A stretch of 64,000 nucleotides of DNA from Helianthus annuus (lineage: Eukaryota; Streptophyta; Magnoliopsida; Asterales; Asteraceae). The position numbers and the translations under genes are program-made. Below the pieces are notes generated by a model. That model worked only from the letters and a program-made list of their open reading frames with translations, was not told where the DNA came from and searched no databases. The stretch spans positions 7,526,915 to 7,590,914 of the forward strand of contig NC_035448.2 in assembly GCF_002127325.2 (NCBI RefSeq), read 5' to 3'. Shown piece after piece: positions 40,459 through 53,906 of this stretch (the stretch's first letter is position 1; the number at the start of each line of letters is the position of its first letter).

Positions 40459-41496
40459 CAGACATCGTCACAGGACTCAACACAACATGATTGAATCTCA
40501 CCTCACACGTCTACCACTAACTAAAGCTCAGGAACACGTCGAAATACACATCACATAACACATAGACACATAACCACAGATTCACATAATCACAGAAACA
40601 CATAAGCACGTAGGCACGTAGAGCACAGAGACACATAAGCACAGAAGCACATACACATTTAATCACAGAAGCAGTCAGAATACAGAAACCTATTATTCAA
40701 AGCTCGCGAGTCGTCCGTATATAGCGTATCGAGTAGTATAGTATAATCGTTTAGCATATCGATCGTAGTGGTAGCGAAAATCGAATAATTCTCCAAAAAT
40801 TTAAACACAGAAACATATAAATACACACAAAGCACATAAAATCGCCGAATTATCAGAGTCTGTGGTTGCGGGCTCAGAATCGAAACACATAAAATCGAGT
40901 AATAGATTGTCTGCGGCTAATAGACGTCGACTACCCAAAGCGATTCGACTATTCACAATAGACTTGTCGTCATTTTTTAACTTTCGGGCTCGTGTTGCTG
41001 CCTCGATTCTTGGGCATTCAACACGTATTCCCTAGGTCATACTTGTGAGTTCAGGTCGTTGGAGTCCGTCGAGGCTTTGGTGAGATAAATAAAACCCGGA
41101 ATAAGTTGTCAAGGTTAAGGTTTCACCCCTAGCTTGGCAACTTCTTCCTTGTTTTAGTAAAATTGAGGAGATTATTCATCAAAATATGGATTTCACTCCT
41201 GATTTGGTATAATTCTTCCTCGTTTGTTATTGAAAATAATGAGGAAATTGTTGATAATTCGACAAAATCGGCATTGATCAAGTAATTTAGTCGGGAGTTT
41301 GCGGTTTTCCCACCTAATCCTCACTAAATCGCTTGATTTTATTTGAAAATTCGAGTGCAGTGATAGTGAAGAGTAGCAGGGTTTAGCACATATGCCTGGT
41401 CTGTTGGTTCCTGACTATAGTCGAGGTCTCTAAGACAGCGACCCGGACTAGGTCGTGTCTCGCCTAATCCCTATAGTTATGGCTCTGATACCAATC
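40459..41496 (-). other. 5' leader of A with primer-binding site
   Basis: An untranslated leader between gag and the upstream LTR on the minus strand. The primer site TGGTATCAGAGCC (minus) is at 41481-41493. Around 40550-40650 there is a run of short ACATAA/CACAGA repeats. No ORF0-like frame is present here. Confidence 0.7.
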
Positions 41497-41511
41497 TGTC
41501 ACACCCCAACC
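41497..41511 (-). repeat. First 15 bp of A's right LTR
   Basis: TGTCACACCCCAACC, cut off by insertion of element B; the LTR continues at 53907 after the CAACC duplication. Confidence 0.9.
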
Positions 41512-44500
41512 TGTCACACCCCGGCCGCGTATAACATGCAACCGCGGCGGAAACGCCGGGGAGTGTTGTGGACAGAATTAAATTGTTTCATAACCATGGC
41601 ATACAAGTTGTATTTTATTTATAAACAAAGGTGTTACATTGTCTTGGAAAGAGAGTACGGAAATCAAAACATAATTAAGCTAGTTCAAACTTCATTTTTA
41701 GGCTCTAAGGCACAGGTCCGCCCTAGAATCATGATCATCGTCCTATGGAATAGCTCCTGAAAACACATGTGAAAGTAGGTACGTCAGCATAAAAATGCCT
41801 GTGAGATACATAGTTTTTGTGAAAATGGGATTCATGACTTGAGCTTAAAGAAATGTTTAATAACAGTCAGTCATGAACCTTGTAATTTGTTTTGCTTTGT
41901 AAACCATTTGAAAAACGATAACATCAAATGATATGTATAGATAAGTGCAAGGTTAAACGAATAACCAAGTAAAATGAGTTGAATAAGATAAGTTGTTTGT
42001 GAAAATAATGTCTTGTGAAGAAAATGTTATTTATGTAAAATGTAATGTGTCTAAACTGAAATGACTTAGATAACGCCACGATATGTAATATTATACAAAC
42101 ATTTATATATAGGAAGTACCAGCGGCGTATCCACCATGTTTGTATCATATTACATACGCCCCGTTAGTTGAATCATTTACCCAAACCAATCCACCATGTA
42201 AATTGTTCATGTGTAAACCAAATGTCAAGTGTTATTGTAATCCATGTCAAGTGTTTATGTTCAAAGGTAAACCACCAAATGTATATGTCAATGTCGACGT
42301 GTTTATGTTCAATGTAAATCATGTAATGTGTAATCCCAAGATGTATCATGTATGGTAAGCGAAATGTATCAACTTAAACCATATGCACAAAACAAGTCGT
42401 TGAAGTAAAACGTGGTTTAAATCAGCGTTATGTTCTGCGGGAAATGCATGCTCTATTGATATTAACATTTATGTGGTATTGTAAATTATGCATACATCCA
42501 AACCTTGAGACTGCGGCGATAAACCCTTAAACAAATTAAAGGTTTATCTAAGTTATGTATATCGAATTCGGTCATTCCTTCCAGTCCTATCAAACCCAGG
42601 ACTTCAGAAACGGGAGTTGTCAATTCCTATGGTACCACTACCTACTAACGAACGGCGTGATCAATGTTAATGAATGTATTGTCCCATGTTAAACAAACCA
42701 AATGTCATAACAAAATGAAGGCATGTGATGTAAACAATTGTACTAAGTATGCTAAGTAAACATACTAAGCAGAAATGCTATGTAAATCAATGTGCCCATA
42801 TGCTGAGTAAACATATGCAGCAGAAATGTTCATGTAAATCAATGTGTCCATATGCTGAGTAAACATATGCAACAGAAATGTTCATGTAAATCGATGTGCC
42901 CATATGCTGAGTAAGCATATGCAGCAAAAATGTTCATGTAAATCAATGTACTAAGTACGCACACAATGGGCATACATAGCATAAAATGTAGTGAAATCAT
43001 GTACTATAATGTACTAATGAGCATAGCAGATATACGATGTGAAAACATGGAAAGCATGAAAGTAACAGATAGGCACATGTGTTTCACCCCAAAACAGTTT
43101 AGGAAACAGTAAAAGATGGGGTTCTATGTACTCACCTGAGATTGCTTTGAGTTCCTTGTATAATAACCAGATAATGCTAAAGATCACTGAATATCAACGA
43201 CACCTAATAGGTAGCTTATGTTAATATACCGGACCAAATCGGAAGGATCGGACAGTACGCGGGTTCGAAAACCAAACGAGTATGGAGACTCGTGTAATAT
43301 GGTTTAACAAAGCCTACATACTAAAATGAAACTTAACCTAAGTGCTTACGGTCCATCACGACCCGTTGAGGTAGCTTATGCCACCCTAACGCGTCATTCG
43401 CGTAGAACGCGTATGGAACGCCTAACATTGCGACAACAAGGTATAACCTCGGAAGGTTATAGCTATGGTCACCTAATATGTTTGGTCGGATCCTAAAGAT
43501 CGACCAAATGGGTCGGGTTCGAAAGTATAAGCGATGGTTTAGATCGCTTACCTTACGACCCTATATAAGCACTATACTAAACGTGACGAGCTAAGCATGT
43601 TAGAACATGCTTAACTAAGTTTAGAAAACAGGTTTGGCATCAAAACAAACGGCTTTGATGCTCACGAGTAGTTTGGTTACAAAATATGCAAGAATGCACA
43701 TTTTGGCCGAAACTACGACTCGTCACTGAGCCTAGATAACGTGGTGATCAGTAGGTATGGTTACTACGGACCATCACCATCGTGATCGCGCTCACGTTAT
43801 GAAGTTCCATGAACTTCACATCGACCAAAAGCTGGTCAATGCAGAAAGTCAACAAAACGTTGACTTTCGGACTCGAAAAGCGAATAAAAGAGCGAAAGAA
43901 GACTTACGAAGGGTCCCCGAGTGCAAATCAAGATCAAACAGCTCAGGTATGAAACAATGGTTTCAACTTAGAGCTTTAGGATCTGATTTTGTGATTTTTA
44001 CACTAAAGGGGGGGGGTATTTATAGGAAAAGTGGAACCGTTAGGATCGTTTTATCGAATATCGTGCCTTGATCTCGTGCGTACATGTGTCCAGGGGTTAA
44101 ATACACTGAACTTGGCCCTTGGCCCTTCATTTGGGTGAAAAGGCATCGCCCTTTGATCGAACGAAAGGCCAGATTCTGCATTAAATGCAAAATCTTTCTG
44201 TCAGACATCCCCACGCGGCCCGCCTAAACATTTAGGCAAAACTCACGCGGCCGCCTGGCCCTCTCTGATCTGCACCACTTGCAGAATTTACATATTTGGT
44301 CCCTGTTGCATGTTTAAGCTATTTCCAGCCCTTCTAAGACCTGTAAAGCCATCTTTAAGGCCCCAAAATGATGCCTAAACATTGTGGACATGAAACATGC
44401 CCAAAAATATGTCGGATGTCGGTTCGTTTGGCCGTACGATCGCGATGTTCGCTTAATTACGACGAAATGCGCATAAGCGCGAAAGACGATCCAAATGACG

Positions 44501-45101
44501 CGACGAATGGATTTTTCTCATGCCAAACACTAAGGCATAATATAAGGATGCTTACATAAATTTTTGGATGTCCAGATGTATTCAGAACATAAGTTATGCG
44601 CGAAAGTGCAAACTTATGCACTTTTTGACACTTTTAGTCCCTGAATGATCCAAAAGTTTGTTTTAGCATACCAAACCTCTCAAAGCCTATTTCTAAGCTA
44701 TGTAAAGGATATTTATGGTATGTTTAACTTATGGACATGTTCCGGAATGTACGTTACAGTTCAAATTGGCATACTTTCGCAGTTTGTCAAGTTTAGTCCC
44801 TGTAAGCGAATTAACTTGTTTTTGCTATACCAAAGCCTTCAAAACTTATTTCTAAGTTATGTAAAGGTTATTTAAGGTATGTTGAGTATATGTTGATGTT
44901 CCGGAGTATTTGTCGCATTAAACTGAGTACGTTTACGCACCAGTTTGCGTATAATTCTCCAGAAAGCGATGTAGAGTTTGAAATTGAACGAAAGTCAAAA
45001 CATGAAAAATGTAAAACACAATCAAACAATCATTGGGATAAAATAACATTGTTTTATTGATAATTGAACTGTTCACAATGATTACAAGCACAAATGTTAC
45101 A
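41512..45101 (-). repeat. Left LTR of B (3' LTR in element sense)
   Basis: It begins TGTCACACCCCGGCC and ends AAATGTTACA. It contains three tandem copies of a 52-bp unit with CATATGCTGAGTAAACATAT near 42781-42936, and GCGGCCCGCC motifs at 44212-44255. Confidence 0.95.
44017..44026 (-). promoter_or_regulatory. TATA box in left LTR of B
   Basis: CCTATAAATACCCCC on the minus strand; the copy in the other LTR is at 52816-52825, which as the 5' LTR would drive the element. Confidence 0.65.
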
Positions 45102-45135
45102 GTCTCCCCTACTTGTGGAAATTTCGTCCCGAAAT

Positions 45136-48100
45136 TTATTTAGAGGAAACTGATGGAAAAAGATGCGGATATTTTGCCTTCATTTGATCTTCACGTTCCC
45201 AAGTAAATTCGGGTCCACGCTTAGATTCCCAACGAACCTTGACCAAAGGAATGCGCTTGCGTTTAAGCCACTTGACTTCACGTTCCATGATTTCTACCGG
45301 TTTCTCAACAAACTTCAGTGTTTTATCAACACGGATTTCGTCAAGCGGTATGTGGAGGTTTTCATCAGCTAAACACCTCTTGAGATTGGACACGTGAAAG
45401 GTTGGATGAACATTTCCAAGTTCAGGAGGTAACTCAAGTCTGTAGGCTACCTTACTGATTCTTTCGACGATCTTGAATGGTCCAACATATCTAGGTGCAA
45501 GTTTTCCTTTCTTTCCGAATCTGATCACACCTTTCCAAGGTGAGACCTTAAGTAATACACGATCACCGACTTGAAAATCCAAGGGTTTGCGTTTTAGGTC
45601 CGCGTAACTCTTTTGACGGCTTCTAGCTGTCTGAAGGTTATCACGAACTTTCTTTACCTTTTCTGTTGTCTCTAAAATGAGGGCAGGTCCAGTAAGTTGA
45701 GCCTCACCGATCTCATTCCAGCAGACTGGTGAACGACATTTTCGACCATAGAGAGCCTCGAAAGGAGCCATGTTGATGCTGGAGTGATAACTGTTGTTGT
45801 AGGAGAATTCAATCAATGGAAGATGTGAATCCCAACTACCACCAAAGTCTATCACACAAGCTCTAAGCATATCCTCCAGTGTCTGGATTGTTCTTTCAGA
45901 TTGACCATCCGTTTGCGGATGATAAGCTGTGCTCAGATTAAGTTGAGACCCCATAGCAGATTGCATGGTTCTCCAAAAATGAGAAGTGAAACGAGCATCT
46001 CTGTCAGAAATGATGCTCAAAGGAACACCATGTCGAGCTACAATTTCATCTACGTAGATTTGAGCAAGTTTGTCAGCCGAAAAATCCTCACGGATTGGTA
46101 AGAAATGCGCTGACTTGGTAAGACGATCCACGACTACCCAGATTGCATCGTGACCTTTCTTTGTGCGCGGAAGTTTAGTAATGAGATCCATAGTAATGTT
46201 TTCCCATTTCCAAACTGGGATCTCCGGTTGCTCTAATAATCCGGAAGGACGCTGATGTTCAGCCTTAACCTTAAGACAAGTAAGGCATTTTGATACGTAT
46301 AAGGCAATGTCTTTCTTCATACCAGGCCACCAATACTGAATACGAAGATCCTTATACATCTTATCTGAGCCAGGATGAATGGAATAACGAGACTTATGGG
46401 CTTCATCCATAAGCAAGGTACGAAGATCATCTTGGCTTGGGACCCACAAACGGTCCATGAAATAGTACGATCCATTGTCTTTCAGTTCAAGAGCAGGTGT
46501 TATGTGATAAGGAAATTCCTTATCCATTAAACCTTGTGAAACACAAGCTTGTTGAGCCTGAGAAATACGGGCTTGTATATCAGTTTGAATAACAGATTGG
46601 ACACGTACACAATGAAGCCTAGTACGTTCCTTGCGACTCAATGCATCGGCTACGACATTCGCCTTACCAGGATGGTAGCGAATCTCGCAATCGTAGTCGT
46701 TTAGAAGTTCAACCCAACGTCGTTGTCTCATGTTGAGCTCTTTTTGATTGAAGATATGTTGAAGACTTTTGTGGTCCGTGAAAACCACACATTTTGTACC
46801 GTACAAGTAGTGTCTCCAAATTTTGAGAGCGAAGACAACTGCACCCAACTCAAGATCATGAGTGGTGTAGTTCCTCTCATGTATCTTCAACTGCCTTGAT
46901 GCGTATGCTATGACTTTGTTTCTTTGCATTAGGACGCAGCCGAGACCTAATTTAGATGCGTCACAATAAACGACGAAATCATCATTGCCCTCAGGCAATG
47001 TTAGGACAGGTGCGTCGCAAAGCTTTTGTTTCAAGGTCTGAAACGCTTCCTCTTGTTTGACTCCCCAATCAAATGGCTTGTTCTTCTGAGTTAGAGCAGT
47101 TAGAGGAACTTCAATCTTCGAGAAATTTTCTATGAAGCGGCGGTAATAACCCGCTAGACCAAGAAAAGAACGAACTTCAGTAGGGGTAGTAGGTGTATCC
47201 CAATCCTTGATCGCACTGATCTTGGAGGGATCTACATGAATACCTTGTTCGTTGACAATATGTCCTAAGAATTGAACCTCTTTAAGCCAGAATTCACACT
47301 TGGAGAATTTGGCGAAAAGTTGTTCTTTCTTTAGGAGTTCCAAAGTAAGACGGAGATGTTGCTCATGATCAGCTCGCGTCTTAGAATATATCAAAATGTC
47401 GTCAATGAAAACAATGATGAACTTATCCAAGTAAGGTTTGCAGACCCTATTCATCAAGTCCATGAAAACAGCAAGAGCATTAGTCAAACCGAATGGCATG
47501 ACTGTGAACTCATAATGTCCATAACGAGTACGGAACGCTGTCTTTGGAATATCTTCTTCATGCACACGGAGTTGATGATATCCAGATCGCAGATCAATCT
47601 TTGAAAAGTAAGAAGCGCCTTGCAACTGATCAAAGAGGTCATCAATGCGAGGTAGGGGATATCGATTTTTGATGGTAAGCTTGTTAAGCTCACGATAATC
47701 GATACACATCCTAAAAGATCCATCCTTCTTCTTTACAAAGAGAACGGGAGCACCCCAAGGTGAAAAGCTAGGACGGATAAAACCTTTGTCGGAGAGTTCC
47801 TGCAGCTATTTAGATAACTCTTGCATCTCAGACGGTGCAAGACGATATGGAGCTCTGGCAATGGGATTTGCACCAGGTACGAGGTCAATACGGAACTCGA
47901 CTTGGCGTGCTGGAGGTAGACCAGGTAAGTCTTCAGGGAATACTTCGGAATAATCCCGAACGACAGGAATATCTGAAATAGACTTACCCTTGCCCTTATC
48001 TGCTGTAACATGTGCTAAAAAGGCTACGTAATGCTTTCGCAGATACTTCCGTGCTTTAAAACAGGACATGAGTTTGAGACCACCGGCAGGCTTCTCACCA

Positions 48101-49662
48101 AGAACCTGCAGGATCTCGGCTGTTGACAGCGGTACACGAATAATCTTCTCAGAACAAATTATCTCTGCGTGATGCTTGGATAACCAATCCATTCCCACTA
48201 TAACGTCGAAGCTTCCAAGTTGCATTGGCGTGAGGTCAATAGGAAAAATATGGTCGTTAAGATTCAACTGGCAGTTGCGTAGAACGGAATTAAGAACAAT
48301 GGGTTCACCACTGGCAACCTCTACTGTCAAAGGTTTACCTAGTTTCGTTCTAGACACGCGAAGCATTGTCTCAAAAGACAATGACACAAAGCTCTTGTCG
48401 GCACCCGAATCAAAAAGAACAGATGCTGGCTGATTATTAATAAAGAACGTACCGTTCACCACCTCGTTGTCTGCTTGTGCTTCTTGTGCATTCATGTTAA
48501 AGACTCGACCTCGAGCCGGTGTCGGATTCTGGTTTGCATTCTGGTTCTGGTTGACTAGTCTTGGACACCGATTTCTGTAGTGGGTCAGATCCCCACAATT
48601 ATAACATGCACCTGGTGGGTAGTTTGGTCGTGCAGCCTGACCCTGTTGTTGAGCAACCTGTTGAGCAGGGTTCTGGACTGCGTGATTTTGAGCAAACCGA
48701 CAAACATCGGCAAGATGACCCGATTTCCCACAGTTAGTACAGAAACGGCACTGATATTGTGGCTGGTGGTGACTGTTGCATCGATTGCACAAAGGTGCAC
48801 TTCCTGAGTAGGGTTTCTTTGCTGGAGGCTGGTTGGGAGCTGCCTGGTTTGTTTGGGCAGTGACAGCATAGTTTTGGGAAGCCTTACGCTTCCTTGACCC
48901 CCTTGAGGAACCAGAGTCCTTTCCCTTCTTGTTCTGACCTTTCTTACTATCCTCCTTGTCAGCCGACTGTTTCTTGCCCTTGTCACCCTTCCTGTGTAGT
49001 TTATTCTTTCGGATCTGCGACTCAGTCAATGTCGCTGATAACTCGATTGCCTGACGGAGTGTGGTAGGGTTGCTACCAGTGAGAATGTCTTGTACTGAGT
49101 CAGGTAGGCCGTCGATGTACCTTTCGATGGCCTTATCGAGTGGGGTAACCATAGTCGGGCAAAGGAGACTCAACTCCTCAAACCTATCCGTATAAGCCCT
49201 GTGCTCGCCACTATCTTGCTTCAAAACATCAAATTCTTTCTCCAACGCTCGCTGTTCATGACGAGGACAAAACTCCTTCATCATAAGGGCTCTCAGTTCA
49301 GCCCATGACTGAGCTAGAGCAACTTCTGCACCTTGATCTCTCATAACCCCATTCCACCATGTTAGAGCCCTCTTCTGAAACACGCTTGAAGAAAACTCGA
49401 CCTTGCGATTATCCGGACACTGCACGTGGCGAAAAGTGTTCTCGATGCTCTCGAACCACTGAAGAAGCCCAGTTGCTCCCTCAGAACCACTAAACTTGAG
49501 TGGCTTAGCCGAGCTAAAATCCTTGTATTTGCATGTACCATTGTTGTTGTTGTTGGCCTGGTTCCATTGAGCAAAGAGATTCGGAAATTGAGCAGCCATC
49601 TGCTGCGCAATAATCTCCGCCAGCTCGGCAGTAGCTATCTGGTTGTCGCGTCGAGGAGGCAT
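45136..49662 (-). CDS. gag-pol polyprotein of retrotransposon B, one in-frame TAG
   Basis: One minus-strand frame of 1,508 codons with a single TAG at 47806-47808 (codon 619). Gag starts [20 protein letters not shown], with a core [20 protein letters not shown] and two intact CCHC knuckles ([28 protein letters not shown]). The protease has [10 protein letters not shown] (about 417). After the TAG come RT with FIDD (about 750), RNase H YCDAS (about 895), integrase with [31 protein letters not shown] and [17 protein letters not shown], and a chromodomain-like tail [20 protein letters not shown]. All catalytic signatures are intact. The stop falls between protease and RT. With nearly identical LTRs, this is the youngest and best preserved element in the window. 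Confidence 0.94.
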
Positions 49663-50311
49663 TCTAGAAGAGAAAAAACATGAAATGAAACGAGTGAGAT
49701 GATTGGATGAAGAGGATGAGATGAAGCAAAATCAATCAAAAGCAAAGATGACGGTTATGCATCGCAAAGCAAATAAGCGACATGAAATGTCTAGTCAAAG
49801 TAAATGGGTCAGGATTAGTGTATCGCGAAGACATGCTCGCCTATAAGTGAACACTCACCCCAAGAGTTCCCAGGTAAGAGTGACTGGTCCGATTATGTGG
49901 ATTTGTACGAACACTCTAGCCTTAGACAGAAAACCCAGGGTACAGGCATTCACTCTTCCAGTTCGCACGTGTTCACACTATTAACCCAAAACTTTGACGG
50001 GATTTTTGAAATCCAAAGAGGTTCAAATCCATATAACAGAGGGTTCAAAACCTTATAACAGAGGGTTCAAAACCTTATAACAGAGGGTTCAAAACCTAGT
50101 AATCAATCATCCTAGAACAGATGATTAATTTTCAAAGCGGATTCGGAACCGAAGTTCCCGTTGTGGTTATCACCTAAGGATAGGTGATGTGCATGTTTTA
50201 AACTCTAAACACAAGATAACTTGTGTTAGGGTCCTAGAAAGTTATAGTCTAGGTCAAAGCATTACTAATAACCTAATTCCTTATAACCAATGGCTCTGAT
50301 ACCAACTCTTC
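49663..50311 (-). other. 5' leader of B with primer-binding site
   Basis: Untranslated. It contains a 22-bp unit (GGTTCAAAACCTTATAACAG) in three tandem copies at about 50035-50098. The primer site lies at 50292-50304. Confidence 0.75.
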
Positions 50312-53300
50312 TGTCACACCCCGGCCGCGTATAACATGCAACCGCGGCGGAAACGCCGGGGAGTGTTGTGGACAGAATTAAATTGTTTCATAACCATGGC
50401 ATACAAGTTGTATTTTATTTATAAACAAAGGTGTTACATTGTCTTGGAAAGAGAGTACGGAAATCAAAACATAATTAAGCTAGTTCAAACTTCATTTTTA
50501 GGCTCTAAGGCACAGGTCCGCCCTAGAATCATGATCATCGTCCTATGGAATAGCTCCTGAAAACACATGTGAAAGTAGGTACGTCAGCATAAAAATGCCT
50601 GTGAGATACATAGTTTTTGTGAAAATGGGATTCATGACTTGAGCTTAAAGAAATGTTTAATAACAGTCAGTCATGAACCTTGTAATTTGTTTTGCTTTGT
50701 AAACCATTTGAAAAACGATAACATCAAACGATATGTATAGATAAGTGCAAGGTTAAACGAATAACCAAGTAAAATGAGTTGAATAAGATAAGTTGTTTGT
50801 GAAAATAATGTCTTGTGAAGAAAATGTTATTTATGTAAAATGTAATGTGTCTAAACTGAAATGACTTAGATAACGCCACGATATGTAATATTATACAAAC
50901 ATTTATATATAGGAAGTACCAGCGGCGTATCCACCATGTTTGTATCATATTACATACGCCCCGTTAGTTGAATCATTTACCCAAACCAATCCACCATGTA
51001 AATTGTTCATGTGTAAACCAAATGTCAAGTGTTATTGTAATCCATGTCAAGTGTTTATGTTCAAAGGTAAACCACCAAATGTATATGTCAATGTCGACGT
51101 GTTTATGTTCAATGTAAATCATGTAATGTGTAATCCCAAGATGTATCATGTATGGTAAGCGAAATGTATCAACTTAAACCATATGCACAAAACAAGTCGT
51201 TGAAGTAAAACGTGGTTTAAATCAGCGTTATGTTCTGCGGGAAATGCATGCTCTATTGATATTAACATTTATGTGGTATTGTAAATTATGCATACATCCA
51301 AGCCTTGAGACTGCGGCGATAAACCCTTAAACAAATTAAAGGTTTATCTAAGTTATGTATATCGAATTCGGTCATTCCTTCCAGTCCTATCAAACCCAGG
51401 ACTTCAGAAACGGGAGTTGTCAATTCCTATGGTACCACTACCTACTAACGAACGGCGTGATCAATGTTAATGAATGTATTGTCCCATGTTAAACAAACCA
51501 AATGTCATAACAAAATGAAGGCATGTGATGTAAACAATTGTACTAAGTATGCTAAGTAAACATACTAAGCAGAAATGCTATGTAAATCAATGTGCCCATA
51601 TGCTGAGTAAACATATGCAGCAGAAATGTTCATGTAAATCAATGTGTCCATATGCTGAGTAAACATATGCAACAGAAATGTTCATGTAAATCGATGTGCC
51701 CATATGCTGAGTAAGCATATGCAGCAAAAATGTTCATGTAAATCAATGTACTAAGTACGCACACAATGGGCATACATAGCATAAAATGTAGTGAAATCAT
51801 GTACTATAATGTACTAATGAGCATAGCAGATATACGATGTGAAAACATGGAAAGCATGAAAGTAACAGATAGGCACATGTGTTTCACCCCAAAACAGTTT
51901 AGAAAACAGTAAAAGATGGGGTTCTATGTACTCACCTGAGATTGCTTTGAGTTCCTTGTATAATAACCAGATAATGCTAAAGATCACGGAATATCAACGA
52001 CACCTAATAGGTAGCTTATGTTAATATACCGGACCAAATCGGAAGGATCGGACAGTACGCGGATTCGAAAACCAAACGAGTATGGAGACTCGTGTAATAT
52101 GGTTTAACAAAGCCTACATACTAAAATGAAACTTAACCTAAGTGCTTACGGTCCATCACGACCCGTTGAGGTAGCTTATGCCACCCTAACGCGTCATTCG
52201 CGTAGAACGCGTATGGAACGCCTAACATTGCGACAACAAGGTATAACCTCGGAAGGTTATAGCTATGGTCACCTAATATGTTTGGTCGGATCCTAAAGAT
52301 CGACCAAATGGGTCGGGTTCGAAAGTATAAGCGATGGTTTAGATCGCTTACCTTACGACCCTATATAAGCACTATACTAAACGTGACGAGCTAAGCATGT
52401 TAGAACATGCTTAACTAAGTTTAGAAAACAGGTTTGGCATCAAAACAAACGGCTTTGATGCTCACGAGTAGTTTGGTTACAAAATATGCAAGAATGCACA
52501 TTTTGGCCGAAACTACGACTCGTCACTGAGCCTAGATAACGTGGTGATCAGTAGGTATGGTTACTACGGACCATCACCATCGTGATCGCGCTCACGTTAT
52601 GAAGTTCCATGAACTTCACATCGACCAAAAGCTGGTCAATGCAGAAAGTCAACAAAACGTTGACTTTCGGACTCGAAAAGCGAATAAAAGAGCGAAAGAA
52701 GACTTACGAAGGGTCCCCGAGTGCAAATCAAGATCAAACAGCTCAGGTATGAAACAATGGTTTCAACTTAGAGCTTTAGGATCTGATTTTGTGATTTTTA
52801 CACTAAAGGGGGGGGTATTTATAGGAAAAGTGGAACCGTTAGGATCGTTTTATCGAATATCGTGCCTTGATCTCGTGCGTACATGTGTCCAGGGGTTAAA
52901 TACACTGAACTTGGCCCTTGGCCCTTCATTTGGGTGAAAAGGCATCGCCCTTTGATCGAACGAAAGGCCAGATTCTGCATTAAATGCAAAATCTTTCTGT
53001 CAGACATCCCCACGCGGCCCGCCTAAACATTTAGGCAAAACTCACGCGGGCCGCCTGGCCCTCTCTGATCTGCACCACTTGCAGAATTTACACATTTGGT
53101 CCCTGTTGCATGTTTAAGCTATTTCCAGCCCTTCTAAGACCTGTAAAGCCATCTTTAAGGCCCCAAAATGATGCCTAAACATTGTGGACATGAAACATGC
53201 CCAAAAATATGTCGGATGTCGGTTCGTTTGGCCGTACGATCGCGATGTTCGCTTAATTACGACGAAATGCGCATAAGCGCGAAAGACGATCCAAATGAGG

Positions 53301-53901
53301 CGACGAATGGATTTTTCTCATGCCAAACACTAAGGCATAATATAAGGATGCTTACATAAATTTTTGGATGTCCGGATGTATTCAGAACATAAGTTATGCG
53401 CGAAAGTGCAAACTTATGCACTTTTTGACACTTTTAGTCCCTGAATGATCCAAAAGTTTGTTTTAGCATACCAAACCTCTCAAAGCCTATTTCTAAGCTA
53501 TGTAAAGGATATTTATGGTATGTTTAACTTATGGACATGTTCCGGAATGTACGTTACAGTTCAAATTGGCATACTTTCGCAGTTTGTCAAGTTTAGTCCC
53601 TGTAAGCGAATTAACTTGTTTTTGCTATACCAAAGCCTTCAAAACTTATTTCTAAGTTATGTAAAGGTTATTTAAGGTATGTTGAGTATATGTTGATGTT
53701 CCGGAGTATTTGTCGCATTAAACTGAGTACGTTTACGCACCAGTTTGCGTATAATTCTCCAGAAAGCGATGTAGAGTTTGAAATTGAACGAAAGTCAAAA
53801 CATGAAAAATGTAAAACACAATCAAACAATCATTGGGATAAAATAACATTGTTTTATTGATAATTGAACTGTTCACAATGATTACAAGCACAAATGTTAC
53901 A
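50312..53901 (-). repeat. Right LTR of B (5' LTR in element sense)
   Basis: The same length as the left LTR, with the 52-bp tandem repeat at about 51581-51736, GCGGGCCGCC motifs near 53012-53055 and the TATA box at 52816-52825. Confidence 0.95.
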
Positions 53902-53906
53902 CAACC

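Larger units (their letters stand above)
41512..53901 (-). mobile_element. Ty3/gypsy retrotransposon B (Tekay/Del type), young
   Basis: LTRs 41512-45101 and 50312-53901 are both 3,590 bp and differ by only about ten positions by eye. The exact duplication CAACC (41507-41511, 53902-53906) marks its insertion into A's LTR. The primer site (minus TGGTATCAGAGCC) is at 50292-50304 and the purine tract GTAGGGGAGAC borders the left LTR. Confidence 0.96.

Noticed and set aside
42781..42960. Regularly repeated units resembling a CRISPR array
   Set aside because: Units are directly tandem without unique spacers, lie in an LTR of a plant retrotransposon, and are duplicated in the partner LTR.
43757..44071. 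Open frame of 104 codons in B's LTR (also 52557-52937)
   Set aside because: Present in both LTRs by duplication, antisense to the element's transcription, no domain seen.
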